A DNA stretch of 7,862 bases from Clostridiales bacterium (GTDB lineage Bacteria; Bacillota; Clostridia; Christensenellales; Aristaeellaceae). Numbering within the stretch: the first letter of the stretch is position 1; the number at the start of each line of letters is the position of its first letter. Location of the stretch: positions 1 to 7,862 of the forward strand of contig SFHK01000083.1 in the NCBI GenBank assembly GCA_004556395.1, given 5' to 3'. Position numbers and translations under genes: made by a program. Shown here piece after piece: positions 1 through 7,151 of this stretch. The notes under the pieces were generated by a model. The model did no database searches, was not told the DNA's origin, and saw only the letters and a program-made list of their open reading frames with translations.

Positions 1-52
1 GACCATGGCCACCGGCGAAAAGTCGTACCGCGGCCGCAGGAGGCGCAGATGA
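1..52 (+). CDS. C-terminal end of an upstream gene (partial)
   Basis: The second frame is open from the window edge and closes with TGA at 50-52, overlapping the ATG of the next gene in an ATGA arrangement. The visible tail reads roughly TMATGEKSYRGRRRRR and is strongly basic. The product cannot be identified from 16 residues. The support is positional: the same ATGA junction occurs between the next two genes, and the AGGAGG ribosome site of the next gene lies inside this tail, as expected for translational coupling. The other forward frames are also open over these few bases, so the assignment is tentative. Confidence 0.4.
   Translation, partial: TMATGEKSYRGRRRRR
38..43 (+). promoter_or_regulatory. 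Ribosome binding site for the TIM-barrel gene
   Basis: A perfect AGGAGG lies 5 nt before the ATG at 49. It fixes the start of the gene at 49 even though the frame is open further upstream to the window edge. Confidence 0.85.
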
Positions 53-831
53 CGGAATTCGGCATGCCCACGCTGGTCGAGCTGCCGTCGCTGGAGGAAA
101 ACGCCCGTCTGGCCGCGGCGCTGGGGCTCAAATTTGTGGAAATCAACATGAACCTGCCCATGTATCAGGCGCACAGGCTTACGCGGGAGCGGCTCGCGCC
201 GAGGGACGGCGTGTACTTCACGCTGCATCTGGACGAGGGGCTGAACCCGTTCGACTTCAATCCGCTGGTGCGCGAGGCTTATCTACGAACGGCGGAAAAC
301 ACCGTCTGGCTGGCGGCGGAAAGCGGCGTGCCATGCGTGAACCTGCACATGCCCGAGGGCGTGCATTTCAAGCTGCCGGGGCGAAAGGTCTATCTGTTTG
401 ACGAATACCGGGAGGAATACCGCGCGTCGCTGCTCGCGTTCCGGGAACGGATGGCGCGCGCCGCGGACGGCCGCGTGACGGTGCTGGTGGAAAACACGTG
501 CTTCACGCGCCTTCGCGGACTGCCGGAAGCATTGGACACGCTTTTGGAATCGCCCGCCTTCGCGCTGACCTATGACGCGGGGCACGACGCGTGCGACGGC
601 TTCGCCGCGGCGGAATTTTACCGCGCGCACGAGGGGCGCGTGAAGCACGTGCATCTGCATCAGGCGAACGAAACCACCTGCCATCTGCCGCTGGGCGCGG
701 GCAGGGTGGACGAAGGCGGCCTGCTCGCGCGCGCCGAAAACGGCGGCATGCGCGTGGTGATCGAGGTGAAGAGCCGGGAGGGGCTCGAGCGGAGCGTGAA
801 CGCGCTTCGCGAAAGGAACGCAATCGCATGA
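49..831 (+). CDS. Xylose-isomerase-like TIM-barrel protein (sugar phosphate isomerase/epimerase or AP endonuclease 2 superfamily)
   Basis: The product is a 260-residue cytoplasmic protein of the superfamily that includes endonuclease IV, xylose isomerase and many sugar isomerases/epimerases. Candidate metal ligands stand at the ends of predicted beta strands: E31, H60, H100 in NLHMPEG, E148 in VLVENT, D176 and H179 in YDAGHD, H202 or H204 in HVHLHQA, and E239 in VVIEVKS. The H-L-P-L-G-A-G stretch at 212-218 is the typical late motif of sugar isomerase/epimerase members. The length (about 260-280 in the family) is complete. The start is set by AGGAGG at 38-43. The last codons overlap the uvrA start by ATGA, so the two are probably co-translated. 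The exact substrate cannot be read from sequence. The barrel could act on a sugar or cyclitol, or, given the uvrA link, on abasic DNA, but the latter is only a hypothesis. Confidence 0.85.
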   Translation: MTEFGMPTLVELPSLEENARLAAALGLKFVEINMNLPMYQAHRLTRERLAPRDGVYFTLHLDEGLNPFDFNPLVREAYLRTAENTVWLAAESGVPCVNLHMPEGVHFKLPGRKVYLFDEYREEYRASLLAFRERMARAADGRVTVLVENTCFTRLRGLPEALDTLLESPAFALTYDAGHDACDGFAAAEFYRAHEGRVKHVHLHQANETTCHLPLGAGRVDEGGLLARAENGGMRVVIEVKSREGLERSVNALRERNAIA

Positions 832-3674
832 ACAAATACATTACCGTGAAGGGCGCGCGCGTACACAATCTCAAAAACGTCGATGTAACGCTGCCGCGCG
901 ACCAGATGATCGTCATGACCGGCCTGTCCGGCAGCGGCAAGTCGTCGCTGGCGTTTGACACGATTTACGCGGAGGGGCAGCGGCGCTATGTGGAGTCGCT
1001 GTCCTCCTACGCGCGCCAGTTTTTAGGCCAGATGGACAAGCCGGACATCGACTCCATCGAGGGTCTGTCGCCCGCCATTTCCATCGACCAGAAGACCACC
1101 AGCAAGAACCCGCGCTCCACCGTGGGCACGGTGACGGAGATTCACGACTACCTGCGCCTGCTCTACGCGCGCGCGGGCACGCCGCATTGCCCGAAGTGCG
1201 GGCGCGTGATTCAGCAGCAGACGATCGACCAGATTGTGGATCAGGTGATGACGCTGCCGGAGCGCACGAAAATTCTGATTCTCGCGCCCGTGGTGCGCGG
1301 CCGCAAGGGCGAATACACGAAGCTTCTGGAGGACATGGCGCGCAGGGGCTACGTGCGCGCGCGCATCGACGGCGCGATTTACGAGCTTTCCGACCTGCCG
1401 GCGCTCAACAAAAACCAGAAGCACACCATCGAAATCGTGATCGACCGCCTCATCGTTCGCGAGGACATTCACACGCGCCTGACCGATTCGCTGGAAACCG
1501 CGATGAAGCTGGGCGAGGGGCTGGCGGTCGTCAGCGAGGTGGACGGCGCGGACACGCTGTATTCCCAGTCCTACGCCTGTCCGGACTGCGGCGTGTCCAT
1601 CGAGGAAATGGCGCCGCGCATGTTTTCGTTCAACAATCCCTATGGCGCGTGCCCGGTGTGCTCGGGTCTGGGCGTTCTGATGAAGATCGACCCCGCCAAC
1701 ATCCTGCCCGACCCCACCAAGTCGCTCAACGAGGGCGCGCTGCGCGTGACCGGCTGGGACAGCGCCGAGGACGGAAACGGCATGGCGCGCATGTATCTGG
1801 ACGCGCTTTCGAAGAAATACGGCTTCTCGCTGGACACGCCGGTGGGCGAGCTGCCGAAGGAAATCATCGATATTCTGCTGTACGGCACGAAAAACGAGAA
1901 AATCACCGTGGAATACGAGCGCGACGGCCGCATGGGGCGGTTCCAGTCGCCGTTTGAGGGCATCGTCACCAACCTTGAGCGCCGCTACCGCGAAACCAGC
2001 AGCGACACGATGAAGGAAGTGTACGAAAGCTACATGACCAACACGCCCTGTCCGGAGTGCGGCGGGCGCAGGCTGAAGAAGGAAGCGCTGGCCGTCACCG
2101 TAGACGGAAAGAACATCGCCGAGGTCAGCGAGATGTCCGTGCGCGACGCGGTGCGCTTCTTTGAGAACCTTCACCTTACCGAGAAGGAGCGCCTGATCGC
2201 CCGGCTCATCCTGAAGGAGGTCAACTCCCGGCTGGGCTTCCTGCGCGACGTGGGTCTGGACTACCTCACGCTGTCGCGCAGCGCCTGCACGCTGTCCGGC
2301 GGCGAGGCGCAGCGCATCCGTCTGGCGACGCAGATCGGCTCCAGTCTGGTGGGCGTTCTGTACATTCTGGACGAGCCGTCCATCGGCCTGCACCAGCACG
2401 ACAACCAGAAGCTTCTAAACACCCTGCGCCACCTGCGCGATCTGGGCAACACGCTGATCGTCGTGGAGCACGACGAGGAAACGATGCTCGCGTCCGACTA
2501 CATCGTGGACGTGGGGCCCGGCGCGGGCGTGGACGGCGGGCATATCGTAGCCGCCGGAACGCCCGCGGAGATCATGGCCAATCCCGCGTCGCTCACCGGC
2601 GCGTATCTCAGCGGCCGCCGCCGCGTGCCCATGCCGGACTTCCGGCGCTCGCCGTCCGGCTGGCTCACCGTGCGCGGCGCGCGCGCCAACAACCTGCGCA
2701 ACATCACCGTGAATTTCCCGCTGGGCGTGGTCACCTGCGTCACCGGCCTGTCCGGCAGCGGCAAATCGTCGCTGGTGAACGAAATTCTGTATAAATCGCT
2801 TTCGCGCACGCTGAACCGCTCCAAGGAGCGCCCCGCCGCGCACGACGGCATCGACGGCGTGGAGCAGCTGGACAAGATCATCGCCATCGACCAGTCGCCC
2901 ATCGGCCGCACGCCGCGCTCGAACCCGGCCACCTATACCGGCCTGTTCGACCTCATCCGCGACGTGTTCGCCTCCACGGCCGACGCGAAGGCGCGCGGCT
3001 ACAAGAGCAACCGCTTCTCGTTCAACGTGAAGGGCGGCCGCTGCGAGGCCTGCTCCGGCGACGGCATCATCCGCATCGAAATGCACTTCCTGCCGGACGT
3101 GTACGTGCCCTGCGACGTGTGCAAGGGGCACCGCTACAACCGCGAAACGCTGGAGGTGCGCTACAAGGGCAAGAACATCTATGAGGTGCTGGACATGACG
3201 TGCGAGGAAGCGCTGGAATTCTTCGGCGCGCTCCCGCGCCTTGCCCAGAAGCTGCAGACCATGGTGGACGTGGGTCTGGGCTATGTGAAGCTCGGCCAGC
3301 CCTCCACCCAGCTCTCCGGCGGCGAAGCGCAGCGCGTGAAGCTGGCCACCGAGCTTTCAAGAAGAGCCACCGGCCGCACGCTCTACGTGCTGGACGAGCC
3401 CACCACCGGCCTTCATATGGCGGACGTGGAGAAGCTCAACGAGGTCATCCAGCGCCTTGCCGACGCGGGCAACAGCCTTGTGATCATCGAGCATAACCTC
3501 GACGTCATCAAGACCGCCGACTACGTGATCGATATGGGCCCCGATGGCGGCGACCGCGGCGGCACCGTCGTCGCCGAGGGCACCCCGGAGGAAGTCGCGA
3601 AGGTCGAAAACAGCTACACCGGCCAGTTCCTCAAGGACATCCTCGCCCGCGAGGGCGCGCGCCCGAAGCGCTGA
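828..3674 (+). CDS. uvrA: Excinuclease ABC subunit A (UvrA)
   Basis: UvrA is the damage-recognition ATPase of nucleotide excision repair. As a dimer it finds distorted DNA and loads UvrB in the cytoplasm. The 948-residue product has the normal family length (about 940-960) and every hallmark. First ABC module: Walker A GLSGSGKS at 32-39, zinc module C251/C254 and C275/C278 in the insertion domain, signature LSGGEAQ at 489-495, Walker B with D515/E516. Second module: Walker A at 640-647 (K646), zinc finger C739/C742 and C762/C765, signature LSGGEAQ at 829-835, Walker B with D856/E857. Additional CxxC pairs occur at 121/124 and 408/411. The start at 828 is chosen because the protein begins MNKYITVKGARVHNL like other UvrAs, with AAAGGA at 812-817. 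The frame is open further upstream, but that stretch is a shadow of the preceding gene. ATGA overlap with the TIM-barrel gene suggests coupling. I see no separate promoter or LexA-type box in front of it within the window. Confidence 0.98.
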   Translation: MNKYITVKGARVHNLKNVDVTLPRDQMIVMTGLSGSGKSSLAFDTIYAEGQRRYVESLSSYARQFLGQMDKPDIDSIEGLSPAISIDQKTTSKNPRSTVGTVTEIHDYLRLLYARAGTPHCPKCGRVIQQQTIDQIVDQVMTLPERTKILILAPVVRGRKGEYTKLLEDMARRGYVRARIDGAIYELSDLPALNKNQKHTIEIVIDRLIVREDIHTRLTDSLETAMKLGEGLAVVSEVDGADTLYSQSYACPDCGVSIEEMAPRMFSFNNPYGACPVCSGLGVLMKIDPANILPDPTKSLNEGALRVTGWDSAEDGNGMARMYLDALSKKYGFSLDTPVGELPKEIIDILLYGTKNEKITVEYERDGRMGRFQSPFEGIVTNLERRYRETSSDTMKEVYESYMTNTPCPECGGRRLKKEALAVTVDGKNIAEVSEMSVRDAVRFFENLHLTEKERLIARLILKEVNSRLGFLRDVGLDYLTLSRSACTLSGGEAQRIRLATQIGSSLVGVLYILDEPSIGLHQHDNQKLLNTLRHLRDLGNTLIVVEHDEETMLASDYIVDVGPGAGVDGGHIVAAGTPAEIMANPASLTGAYLSGRRRVPMPDFRRSPSGWLTVRGARANNLRNITVNFPLGVVTCVTGLSGSGKSSLVNEILYKSLSRTLNRSKERPAAHDGIDGVEQLDKIIAIDQSPIGRTPRSNPATYTGLFDLIRDVFASTADAKARGYKSNRFSFNVKGGRCEACSGDGIIRIEMHFLPDVYVPCDVCKGHRYNRETLEVRYKGKNIYEVLDMTCEEALEFFGALPRLAQKLQTMVDVGLGYVKLGQPSTQLSGGEAQRVKLATELSRRATGRTLYVLDEPTTGLHMADVEKLNEVIQRLADAGNSLVIIEHNLDVIKTADYVIDMGPDGGDRGGTVVAEGTPEEVAKVENSYTGQFLKDILAREGARPKR

Positions 3675-3681
3675 AAAACCC

Positions 3682-3723
3682 AACGCCGCCCGGCAGAAGC
3701 CATTTTCTCTGCCGGGCGGCGTT
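3682..3723. terminator. Bidirectional intrinsic terminator between convergent operons
   Basis: A 16-bp perfectly paired stem (3682-3697 with 3708-3723) encloses a 10-nt loop. It lies 7 nt after the uvrA stop on the + strand and 17 nt after the ABC ATPase stop on the - strand. On the - strand the stem is followed by UUGGGUUUUU, a reasonable U-tract. On the + strand the stem ends in GUUU followed by a mixed sequence, so termination of uvrA relies mainly on the very GC-rich stem. The loop and right arm closely match the hairpin at 7234-7279. Confidence 0.88.
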
Positions 3724-3740
3724 TCAGAATTCGGGGTTTG

Positions 3741-4406
3741 TCATGCCTGTGGGTTTGCGGCGGGTTCCTTCATCGGGGTGACGGCGGTGTTTGCCACGTG
3801 GTACACGGTATCGCACAGGCGGTCTACGTCCTCCTTTATATGGGTCGCGACGACGATCAGCGCGCCCTTTTCCTTTTCCCTGAGAAGAATCGAGCGAACG
3901 TGCTCAACCGCGTCGGAATCAAGGCCGTTCATCGGCTCGTCCAGCAGAATCAGCTCCGGCTTCTCCATCAGCATTTGCGCGATGGACAGCCTTTGTCTCA
4001 TGCCGAGGGAGTAGTTGCGCACCTTTTTCCGGCTGCGCGGGTCAAGTCCCACGTTTTCAATGGCGAGCTCGACGTCCCTGTCGGTCGCGACGCCCCGAAG
4101 CCGGGACAGAAGCCGCAGGTTTCGTTTGCCGCTCAGGTTCGGTATGAAGCCCGCGGTATCAAAATGAACGCCGTATACGCAGGGCAGCTTTTTCCCGCTG
4201 ATCACCGGCTTGCCGCTGACCCATATCGCGCCGGAGGACGGCGGCAGAAGGCCGCACAGCAGCTTCATGAGAACCGTTTTGCCGGAGCCGTTTCGTCCCA
4301 CAAGGCCGTAGATCTGGCCGCTGCGCATTTCCAGATTCACATTCGCGAGCACCTCCTGCTTTCCAAATTGCTTCGAAACGCCTTCAACCTTCAGCGTAAG
4401 GCTCAT
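3741..4406 (-). CDS. ABC transporter ATP-binding protein (BcrA/ABC-2 export type)
   Basis: A 221-residue cytoplasmic ATPase that powers the two adjacent permeases. It has Walker A GRNGSGKT at 37-44, signature SLGMRQ at 133-138, Walker B ILLDEP with D156/E157, D-loop GLDSD at 161-165 and switch histidine H189. The SLGMRQRL form of the signature and the NLSGKRNLRLL stretch after the Q-loop are typical of the bacitracin/lantibiotic-exporter-like ABC-2 ATPases. The usual Q-loop Gln is not evident: the region reads GVHFDTAGF, with D83 where this subgroup often has Glu. The product is shorter than BcrA-type ATPases that carry a C-terminal extension. The start at 4406 is chosen by AGGAGG at 4415-4420; the frame continues upstream to 4499, but that part overlaps permease coding sequence. 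It is the last gene of the operon, overlapping the permease by 23 nt, and is followed by a terminator. Substrate unknown. Confidence 0.95.
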   Translation of the reverse strand: MSLTLKVEGVSKQFGKQEVLANVNLEMRSGQIYGLVGRNGSGKTVLMKLLCGLLPPSSGAIWVSGKPVISGKKLPCVYGVHFDTAGFIPNLSGKRNLRLLSRLRGVATDRDVELAIENVGLDPRSRKKVRNYSLGMRQRLSIAQMLMEKPELILLDEPMNGLDSDAVEHVRSILLREKEKGALIVVATHIKEDVDRLCDTVYHVANTAVTPMKEPAANPQA

Positions 4407-5247
4407 GTCGGACACCTCCTCTTCGTAAAGCGTGCGCCCCGCGCGGCACAAGCAGGCCGAAAAGCAGAACGCACAGGGCGGCCAATCCAATAAACGCATA
4501 TGGGACGGAGGGCAGCGGCGTGGTTTTCGTCATATCGAGCATGTTCAGATTGACCCACGAGACGGGCGAAAAATAGTAAACCACATAGGGCATGCCCAGA
4601 CCCTGAAAGCAGGAATCGAACACGATGATCATGAGCGCGATGAACCCTCCGCCCGCGTGCCTTGCGCGAGAATTGATGAGACACACCGTCAGTCCCAGAA
4701 AAACGGAAGCCAGAAAATGAAGCGACCAGCTCAGAAGCAGGGCCTTCGCCGGCGTCATCAGCTGCTGAAGCTTTTTGGAAAAGATGAAGTTCATCGCGAC
4801 CAGCCGGTCTCCCGCGCCGCGGTTCAGGCTCATATAAAACCTGCCCCAGCCGAGGTCGAGCTCCACATGCGGCAGCATCACGAGCACCGAGATAAGCAGC
4901 ATCGCCGCCCAGTAGAGCGCGCTCATCGCCGCAATGTGCAGGGTTATGCCGAGCACATGGGACGTGTGGTCGCAGCGGATTTTCACCAGATCCTCGGATG
5001 CGTCCCTGTAGGGCACGCCTTCAATCAGCCACACCCACAGGGTCAGCAGGATGCCGTTTGCGATGTAGTTGTCTCCTAAGAAAACAAAATAGGGAAGAAT
5101 GGACGCCTTCATGCCGAAGCTCGCGCACACGTCGCGCATCGGGGACGCGAAGAGATACGCGGTCGTCAGCGCCAGAAGCAGCACAAGCAGGCTCTTTTGC
5201 CGCAGCAGCGCCTTGTGGCAATAGTAGCTGCACGCCCGAAACGGCAT
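4384..5247 (-). CDS. ABC-2-type transporter permease (second)
   Basis: A 287-residue integral membrane protein with about six predicted hydrophobic segments: near residues 18-35, 50-77, 98-126, 168-192, 200-218 and 248-268. A basic, hydrophilic N-terminus (MPFRACSYYCHKALLRQK) precedes the first segment and an Arg-rich tail follows the last, as in ABC-2 export permeases. No conserved motif names a substrate. The start has AGGAGG at 5255-5260 with a 7-nt gap. The gene begins 1 nt after the stop of the first permease (TGAAATG) and its last 23 nt overlap the ATPase gene, so permeases and ATPase are probably made in fixed ratio. By position and topology it forms a heterodimeric membrane channel with the neighbouring permease. 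It could be an immunity, peptide export or lipid/antibiotic efflux component; sequence alone does not choose. Confidence 0.85.
   Translation of the reverse strand: MPFRACSYYCHKALLRQKSLLVLLLALTTAYLFASPMRDVCASFGMKASILPYFVFLGDNYIANGILLTLWVWLIEGVPYRDASEDLVKIRCDHTSHVLGITLHIAAMSALYWAAMLLISVLVMLPHVELDLGWGRFYMSLNRGAGDRLVAMNFIFSKKLQQLMTPAKALLLSWSLHFLASVFLGLTVCLINSRARHAGGGFIALMIIVFDSCFQGLGMPYVVYYFSPVSWVNLNMLDMTKTTPLPSVPYAFIGLAALCVLLFGLLVPRGAHALRRGGVRHEPYAEG
4415..4420 (-). promoter_or_regulatory. Ribosome binding site deciding the ATPase start
   Basis: On the - strand GAGGAGGTGTCCGACATG places a perfect AGGAGG 8 nt before the ATG at 4406. This supports the internal start over an ATG at 4499 that has no comparable site and would fuse about 31 non-ABC residues to the ATPase. 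The site lies inside the end of the permease gene, consistent with translational coupling. Confidence 0.85.
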
Positions 5248-5248
5248 T

Positions 5249-6037
5249 TCAACCCCTCCTTATCTCCATCGTTCGTATGAACAGAATGGCGCAGGCGGAA
5301 AGGCAGGCGACCACGGCGATTACGCCCAGAAATCCCTCAAGCGGATTTTGCATGGACGTGTGGCCGGCGATGCGGCCGAGGTCCAGCCTGCCGGGCGTCA
5401 GCGTAATGCCCGCGGCGCCGCAAAGAATCTGGATTCCGTAGGAAATCAGAAACGGCGCGGCATAGGCGACCGCGCGCTCCTTTGAGACCGTCGAAGCCGC
5501 CATGCCCACCAGACTCCACGCCCCGGCGATGAGCCCCCGCACGCACACCATGCACAGAACGTAGGGAAGATATTTCTGCCCGGCAAGCAGCCGCCCGAAA
5601 AGCCCGGTTTCGTAAGCGTCCATGTTGACGAGCGCCGCCTCCGACACCATGGGAACCTTCAGCGCCAGAATGCCGATGAACAGAAGCATGCCGGCGACGA
5701 CCGAAACCCACGCGCCGACAAAGCACGCCGTGATCTTGGAGGAATAATACGCGCCGCGGGTGACCCGGTATTTTTCATAAATCATGTAGCCGGTTTCCCG
5801 GTCCCTCTGCAGCACCCGGGAAAAGCACAGCGTGCTCGCCGCCGGCATCAGAATTTGCATGTATCCCGTGCCGAGCGTCAAATCCAGATAGTAAATGACG
5901 TCCCCGCCCGGCGTGAGCAGCTCCTCAAGCACTGCCTGCAGCTGTATGACCGCGACGGCCAGCATCGCGGCGAAAAAGCCGATTCCCGAAAGCGCCCGGC
6001 TCAGGTCGCACCGCAGCGAATGAAGAAAGGCTTTCAT
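5249..6037 (-). CDS. ABC-2-type transporter permease (first)
   Basis: A 262-residue membrane protein with about six hydrophobic segments near residues 19-37, 58-73, 102-126, 156-182, 188-210 and 234-255. Its layout parallels the second permease: a short basic N-terminus (MKAFLHSLRCDLSRAL), a long extracytoplasmic stretch after the first segment (about 38-57), then a soluble stretch around 74-101 with many charges (VLQRDRETGYMIYEKYRVTRG). That charged loop is where ABC-2 permeases usually contact the ATPase. The start at 6037 is preferred over an in-frame codon at 6070: it follows GGAGAGGAG at 6048-6056 and begins 4 nt after the preceding stop, whereas the longer form would overlap it by 29 nt. 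It is encoded directly downstream of a frame-disrupted secreted protein, so its translation could suffer from polarity. Substrate unknown. Confidence 0.83.
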   Translation of the reverse strand: MKAFLHSLRCDLSRALSGIGFFAAMLAVAVIQLQAVLEELLTPGGDVIYYLDLTLGTGYMQILMPAASTLCFSRVLQRDRETGYMIYEKYRVTRGAYYSSKITACFVGAWVSVVAGMLLFIGILALKVPMVSEAALVNMDAYETGLFGRLLAGQKYLPYVLCMVCVRGLIAGAWSLVGMAASTVSKERAVAYAAPFLISYGIQILCGAAGITLTPGRLDLGRIAGHTSMQNPLEGFLGVIAVVACLSACAILFIRTMEIRRG

Positions 6038-6041
6038 GCCG

Positions 6042-7048
6042 CTACAGCTCCTCTCCCGTGCGCGCGTCAATCAGTACGAGATCGGAGTAAAAGTGCCCCA
6101 CCTCATACCCTCCGGCCTCCATCGATACGTTCCACTGCTGATCCTGCGTGAACAGCCATGCCGGCGTCAGACGGCAGCCGCTTTCCGGATCGACGCCCGA
6201 AATCGGAACCTTTGCGTATACCAGCCTCTGATGCGAAATGTTCACGCCAATCAGCCGCGGGTGCGCGATGCTCGCGACATACATCGCGTAATCCTCCTGA
6301 ACGATGGAGAGCGCTTCCTCCGGCGACAGAAGGCGCTCGCCGTTCTCCACCCGCTCGTCAATATGGTAGAGTCCGCTGGTGCTCAGAAACTGAAGACCGT
6401 CCTTCGTCCAGAGGGTCATAATCTCGGAGCCTTGCATATACGTTCCGTGCATATCCGAATGGTAGCCGTTCGCCGGGATTCTCAGGCCGTTTTCAACGCA
6501 GCAGAAGAACAACGCATAGCATTCCTCGATTTTCCTGGCGTCGACGGGGCGGAACGCGGACGGAATGGCCGCGCGAAGCGCGGCTTCGTCGTAGGCCTGC
6601 GCGTGAATAAGCTCGACGTGAAGATTCAAACGATTCAAAACGTCCTTCGCGAGCGCCGCGATTTCGTTCACGCTGCTAAAACTCAGATCATTTGTAACGC
6701 CGCCATTCCACTCCGTGAATAAGGGCGTCGATCCGTCGACAAGTTCTGAAAGGTTTTTTCCTAAACGAGTCTCGTAAGTAAACCATCGAAGCCAATGGTC
6801 ATCGTTTCATCATCGTTTGACCATTCGGTTGCCATATACTGTCTTTTTGTATCCTTGGTTAAATACGGCGCTTTCATCAGCACATCCACTGCTGTGGACT
6901 CATCGATTTTATAGGTGGAGCAGATCAGGTCTGGCACGGTTTCCGGAAGGAATTCGGTCATGCAAACGCAGGCAGAATTCCCTTCGGCGTATGCGAAGCC
7001 AAGCAGCATAACGCATAGCGCCAGTCCCAAGCAAACGATCCGTTTCAT
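6042..7048 (-). pseudogene. Secreted protein of unknown function, first gene of the exporter operon, split by an 11-bp tandem duplication
   Basis: The gene starts with ATG at 7048 after GGAGG at 7056-7060. The N-terminus is a textbook Sec signal peptide: K2 R3, hydrophobic residues 4-18, and a signal peptidase I site AYA|EG after residue 21. No lipobox is visible. The first frame continues to a TAG at 6761-6763, giving only 95 residues. A second frame is open from 6806 to a TAG at 6042-6044 (254 residues), with coherent sequence such as NDDHWLRWFTYETRLGKNLS and a C-terminus ending LVLIDARTGEEL. Dropping one of two 11-bp units at 6799-6820 joins both into one 331-residue open frame (996 nt including stop). 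I do not recognise the family. The late part (LSPEEALSIV, LTPAWLFT, LVLIDARTGE) resembles in style the extracytoplasmic PepSY/YycH-like sensor or accessory domains of Gram-positives, which is only a suggestion. An independent short start at GTG 6671 is possible but ignores good upstream coding sequence. Its position suggests an extracellular partner or sensor for the exporter. Confidence 0.75.
6799..6820 (-). repeat. 11-bp tandem duplication causing the reading-frame break
   Basis: On the - strand two adjacent units read TCAAACGATGA (6820-6810) and TGAAACGATGA (6809-6799), identical at 10 of 11 positions. Both units encode the same N-D-D start of sequence in their respective frames. Eleven is not a multiple of three, so the extra unit moves the reading frame exactly from the signal-peptide frame into the wrong one. 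The single difference makes a TGA (6807-6809) that closes the downstream frame. Confidence 0.85.
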
Positions 7049-7151
7049 AAGCAATCCTCCCAACATGTGTAATTGAATTAGTAACATATTCACCATTATG
7101 TACATTGTTTATTCGAATTATTTGCATTATCAATCGTTTTCTTTCAATTTC
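7049..7151 (-). other. AT-rich leader between promoter and signal-peptide gene
   Basis: About 100 nt of AT-rich sequence (15 G/C in the 60 bases 7081-7140) separate the promoter from the start codon. It ends with the ribosome site GGAGG at 7056-7060, 7 nt before the ATG. Small palindromes are present (ATTCGAAT near 7111-7118, TGTACA near 7099-7104), but neither is long enough to call an operator, and I see no riboswitch or attenuator-type stem. Confidence 0.5.

Noticed and set aside
243..252. GAACCCGTTC as a LexA/SOS box for uvrA
   Set aside because: The half-sites are separated by 2 nt instead of the 4 nt of Gram-positive SOS boxes, and the sequence lies deep inside the TIM-barrel gene.
591..827. 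Longer uvrA reading frame with about 79 extra N-terminal residues
   Set aside because: The extension is Arg/Gly/Ala-rich shadow sequence inside the TIM-barrel gene. UvrA proteins begin at the MNKYITVKGARVHNL region, and a ribosome site precedes 828.
1023..2399. Long antisense open frame (458 codons) within uvrA
   Set aside because: It lies wholly opposite conserved uvrA motifs, is rich in His, Arg, Ala and Val as GC-rich antisense frames are, and shows no domain, hydrophobic segment or ribosome site.
2415..3131. Second antisense open frame within uvrA (238 codons)
   Set aside because: It has the same low-complexity antisense composition and lies opposite the second Walker A and the C-terminal zinc finger of UvrA.
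4407..4499. Extended ATPase start at 4499
   Set aside because: The extra residues are the permease's C-terminal coding read in another frame. AGGAGG at 4415-4420 supports the start at 4406.
3738..5079. Forward open frames opposite the ATPase and second permease
   Set aside because: Their translations are His/Arg/Gln-rich with no recognisable motif, while the reverse strand carries clear ABC motifs and membrane segments.
6754..6763. Programmed frameshift at the A6 run after the TAG
   Set aside because: On the - strand the A run comes after the TAG that ends the first frame, so slippage there could not rescue it, and no slippery heptamer precedes the stop. The 11-bp duplication explains the shift better.
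6909..7133. Small - strand open frame beginning in the leader
   Set aside because: It overlaps the signal-peptide gene in another frame, has no good ribosome site and encodes no recognisable product.
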